From JAYPEY01 sp047618185 (GTDB taxonomy: Bacteria > Verrucomicrobiota > Verrucomicrobiia > Limisphaerales > JAYPEY01): a stretch of DNA of 27,449 bases. Below the pieces are notes generated by a model. The model had not been told where the DNA came from. It saw only the letters and a program-made list of their open reading frames with translations, and did not search any database. Where the stretch lies: NCBI GenBank assembly GCA_047618185.1, contig JBLHKZ010000044.1:1-27449 (forward strand). The letters are read 5' to 3'. Below, one piece after another: positions 25,345 through 27,449 of this stretch; the first letter of the stretch is position 1, and every line of letters starts with the position of its first letter. Position numbers and translations under genes: made by a program.

Positions 25345-25905
25345 ATGCCGCAAGCCAAACAGAAAATCCTCATCATCACCGACGATTCGGGCGAGTCTTT
25401 CGAAATACTTTACGCCCAGGCGCGCTTTGCCGAGGCGGGCTATGAACCTGTTATTGCCGCCTCGAAAAAGAAGGCTCTGCATGGCGTGGTGCACGATTTC
25501 GATCCCGACTGGAACACCTACGTCGAGAAGCCCGGTTATCGTATCGAGGCTGACATCGCGATCTCCAGGGTGAAGGGCGAGGAATACATTGCCATGGTCT
25601 TGATCGGCGGCCGCGCTCCTGAGTTTTTGCGCTACAACAAGCAGCTGATCCGGTTGGTCCAGGAATTCGACCGGAAGAAGAAGTGGATCTTTTCCGTTTG
25701 TCACGGAATTCAAATTCTGGCGCAGGCGAACGTGCTCAAAGGTCGAAAGGTGACGTGCTACTCGAATGTCCGGTCTGAAGCGACGATCGCCGGTGCGCGA
25801 TGGATCAACAAGCCGAGCGTGACGGACGGCAATATGGTTTCGGCGCAGACCTGGGAAAGCCATGCGGATTTCTATCGCGATATTTTCGCCTGTATGGAGG
25901 GATAG
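25345..25905 (+). CDS. DJ-1/PfpI family protein
   Basis: 186 residues from the ATG at 25345 (MPQAKQKILIITDDSGESFE); an upstream start at 25270 would translate repeat DNA. The fold signatures are an acidic residue near the N-terminus (GESFE), GGRAPEFLRYN and the nucleophile elbow FSVCHGIQIL with C119 followed by H120, then KVTCYSNVRSEATIAGARW. Such proteins act as glyoxalases, chaperones or (in archaea) proteases; the exact activity cannot be read from the sequence. It is monocistronic or divergent with the cupin gene, and the trio cupin, glutaredoxin and DJ-1 suggests redox or carbonyl stress. Confidence 0.93.
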   Translation: MPQAKQKILIITDDSGESFEILYAQARFAEAGYEPVIAASKKKALHGVVHDFDPDWNTYVEKPGYRIEADIAISRVKGEEYIAMVLIGGRAPEFLRYNKQLIRLVQEFDRKKKWIFSVCHGIQILAQANVLKGRKVTCYSNVRSEATIAGARWINKPSVTDGNMVSAQTWESHADFYRDIFACMEG

Positions 25906-25912
25906 CGGCGGA

Positions 25913-26070
25913 AAATCCGAAATCCGAATCTCGAAATCCGAAACACGGCTCAAAACTCAAAGGCCCCAATTCCCGAAACGATTTGCCCGGGCATTTGGCG
26001 TGCGGCAGGGCGTTTGAAACATTCTCATTTCGGGCATTAGGATTTGTTTCGAGATTCGAATTTCCCCGAA
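25913..26070. repeat. MITE-like nested inverted repeat (CCGAAATCCGAATCTCG type)
   Basis: The gap between the DJ-1 gene and the MBL nuclease gene is almost filled by an imperfect palindrome. CGAATCTCGAAA (25925-25936) is exactly complemented by TTTCGAGATTCG (26047-26058), and CCCGAAA (25972-25978) by TTTCGGG (26028-26034), so the whole can fold into one long hairpin. Repeats rich in GAAATCCGAA are common intergenic elements in Verrucomicrobia as I recall. No open frame is inside. Confidence 0.6.
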
Positions 26071-27102
26071 TCAGGCCGCTTCCACATCCAACGATCCCGG
26101 TAATTCCAACGTCATTTGCTCTGGCTCGCTGAGCGCCTGGGCGTTGAATCCGAGATCGCGCAGGACCCAGGCGAAGTCGGCGGCGAAACCGTGCATGGTG
26201 TGAACCTGTTTCGGATTCACCTGCTTGACGAACGCGACCAGCTCATCGAAATCCGAATGGTCGCTGAGCGGAAACGCCGCGTCGGCCTTGGCGCGATACT
26301 TGCAGCTGGAGTCAATCGCCCAGCCGGAGATCACCGCCTTCTTCAGTCGATCTTCGGAACTCACGTTGACTGGCAGCTTGGCGGTGGGCGGGCAGATCAG
26401 GACCTTGCCGTCGATGCGCCGATCGCGAATGAGTCCGTAGCGCGGAAAGGTCTTCCCGCAGTGTCGATAGACCTCGTTCATTTCGTCGATTCGCGGATGC
26501 ACGATGATCGGCAGATTGGCGTCCTTGAGGCCCTGGAGCAGCTCCTGGCTCTTGCCGAGCGAATAGGCGAGCAGGACGGGTGTGTCGCCCCGCTTGAGCG
26601 CGCGCCGGCAATAGTGGATAATTTTCTCCATCGTCTCTTCGGCGGGAGGAAATCGGTAGCGCGATTTGCCGAAGGTCGTTTCCATGATCAGCGTGTCGGC
26701 GGGTGCGGGCTGGCAGGCTTCGGCGGCGAGGCTGGCGTTGAGCTTGAAGTCGCCAGTGTAGAGCAGTGATTCGCCCTCGCACTCAATCAGCGACATGGCG
26801 CTGCCGAGGATGTGCCCGGCGGGCAGGAGCGTGATCTGAAATTCGCGGCCCTTGAATTCGAAGGGCGCGGGTTCGCCGAAGTTCAGAATGTGCGCGAGCC
26901 TGCCGCCGCCCACACGGACGTTCATGAGGAGATGCGTCGGCTCGGTGAGGATCACCTCACGGTGCCGGCCGAGATGATCGGCGTGCGCGTGGCTGACGAC
27001 GACGCGTTCGCCTTCACCCTTGGCGTCGCGCGAATCCAGCCACAGCCCCAGCTCGGGCAAATGCGGAGCGCCTCGACGAAATTCCAGTTTTAATGCCGAC
27101 AC
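26071..27102 (-). CDS. Metallo-beta-lactamase / beta-CASP-type nuclease
   Basis: 343 residues from the GTG at 27102, chosen because the peptide then begins with SALKLEFRRGAPHLPE as expected for the family; a TTG at 27138 is the alternative. Metal-binding motifs are VVVSHAHADHLG, LLPAGHILGSA and LYTGDFK, with the later PLSDHSDFDELVAFV carrying the last histidine. The middle part (LIMETTFGKSRY, PVLLAYSLGKSQELL, IIVHPRI) is the beta-CASP-like insertion. It resembles the group called ligase-associated DNA exonucleases and the bacterial mRNA 3'-end processing factor homologues. No ATP-dependent ligase or Lhr helicase is adjacent, so DNA or RNA as substrate stays open. Confidence 0.9.
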   Translation of the reverse strand: MSALKLEFRRGAPHLPELGLWLDSRDAKGEGERVVVSHAHADHLGRHREVILTEPTHLLMNVRVGGGRLAHILNFGEPAPFEFKGREFQITLLPAGHILGSAMSLIECEGESLLYTGDFKLNASLAAEACQPAPADTLIMETTFGKSRYRFPPAEETMEKIIHYCRRALKRGDTPVLLAYSLGKSQELLQGLKDANLPIIVHPRIDEMNEVYRHCGKTFPRYGLIRDRRIDGKVLICPPTAKLPVNVSSEDRLKKAVISGWAIDSSCKYRAKADAAFPLSDHSDFDELVAFVKQVNPKQVHTMHGFAADFAWVLRDLGFNAQALSEPEQMTLELPGSLDVEAA

Positions 27103-27449
27103 CGCGAAGAAAGTGAAAAGGCGCCGCCGCCAAGTCAAGGCTGGGGAGTTGGGTGTTGCTGGTTCTGGGGGGAATCATTCGGACGATTGTCAGATAGTAA
27201 TTGCCAGCGACCCACCTGTGACCCCTCCTCGGAGCTGTGCGCTACCCACACGTTCCGGCGGAAAACGCTGAAATCTCCGCCGTTTACGGGATGCGCGCCG
27301 GAAACGGCGGACGCCGTCGGCGTTCGCACGAAGCATTGGCGCAGTCCCGCGTGCGCATAGGCGTCAACCTAAGCGAAAGCAGCGCCATTTGTTGAAGGGA
27401 TTCGCGCTAAACAGCGAAAGCGATCCAAACGATTCGTAGCAGCCGAGGT
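27103..27449. repeat. Gene-free end of window with inverted repeats, probably dispersed repeat DNA
   Basis: No credible gene is seen. TCCGCCGTTT (27276-27285) and AAACGGCGGA (27302-27311) form a perfect 10-bp stem with a 16-nt loop, and ACGCC-GTC-GGCGT (27311-27323) follows directly. The window ends in CGTAGCAGCCGAGGT (27435-27449), a string I recall at the edges of long intergenic repeats in Verrucomicrobia. The region likely continues into a larger repeat beyond the window. Confidence 0.4.

Noticed and set aside
25240..25953. N-terminal extension of the cupin reading frame to 361 residues
   Set aside because: It is antisense to the DJ-1/PfpI gene and to repeat DNA, and the cupin family fits the 123-residue product starting at 25239.
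27135..27329. 64-residue minus-strand frame at the window end
   Set aside because: It runs through inverted repeats, has no ribosome site and no family resemblance that I can support.

Overview
The window is a typical bacterial chromosome segment of about 27 kb, densely coded, moderately GC-rich, with few Shine-Dalgarno sites. No tRNA, rRNA, CRISPR array, integrase or transposase gene was seen. A WD40/coiled-coil giant protein, several families of hairpin-forming intergenic repeats and a pseudopilin-type C-terminal remnant suggest a member of the Verrucomicrobiota, perhaps the Limisphaerales/Pedosphaeraceae side. This is an inference from style and remembered family traits; no marker gene was compared.

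Layout: (1) 3-2858, the 3' part of a WD40-repeat protein with a very long Ala/Lys coiled coil built on a roughly 60-residue repeat. (2) 3415-10204, four consecutive plus-strand genes: a PhcB-like SAM-dependent methyltransferase, a six-TM hybrid sensor kinase with two complete kinase modules around a receiver, and two receiver-kinase proteins, the first with a degenerate kinase. This matches the logic of the Ralstonia phcBSRQ cell-cell signalling locus (3-hydroxy fatty acid methyl ester signal) and is the most interesting system here. (3) 10289-14862, coaE, glgB and a ClpX-like AAA+ unfoldase with no zinc-binding domain and a duplicated small domain. (4) 14859-17364, minus-strand GNAT acetyltransferase and CrtI/PYROXD2-type FAD oxidoreductase. 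(5) 17749-22749, convergent polA and ligA with a pseudopilin remnant between them. (6) 22824-27102, a GNAT-like membrane-anchored protein, lipA, glutaredoxin, cupin, DJ-1/PfpI protein and an MBL/beta-CASP nuclease, separated by dispersed repeats.

How the parts may work together: the methyltransferase would make a methyl-ester signal, the membrane hybrid kinase would sense it, and phosphoryl groups would move among three receiver domains. None of these proteins has a DNA-binding output domain, so the final regulator must be encoded elsewhere. The rest is mostly housekeeping: CoA and lipoate cofactors, glycogen branching, DNA repair and replication, and redox or stress functions.
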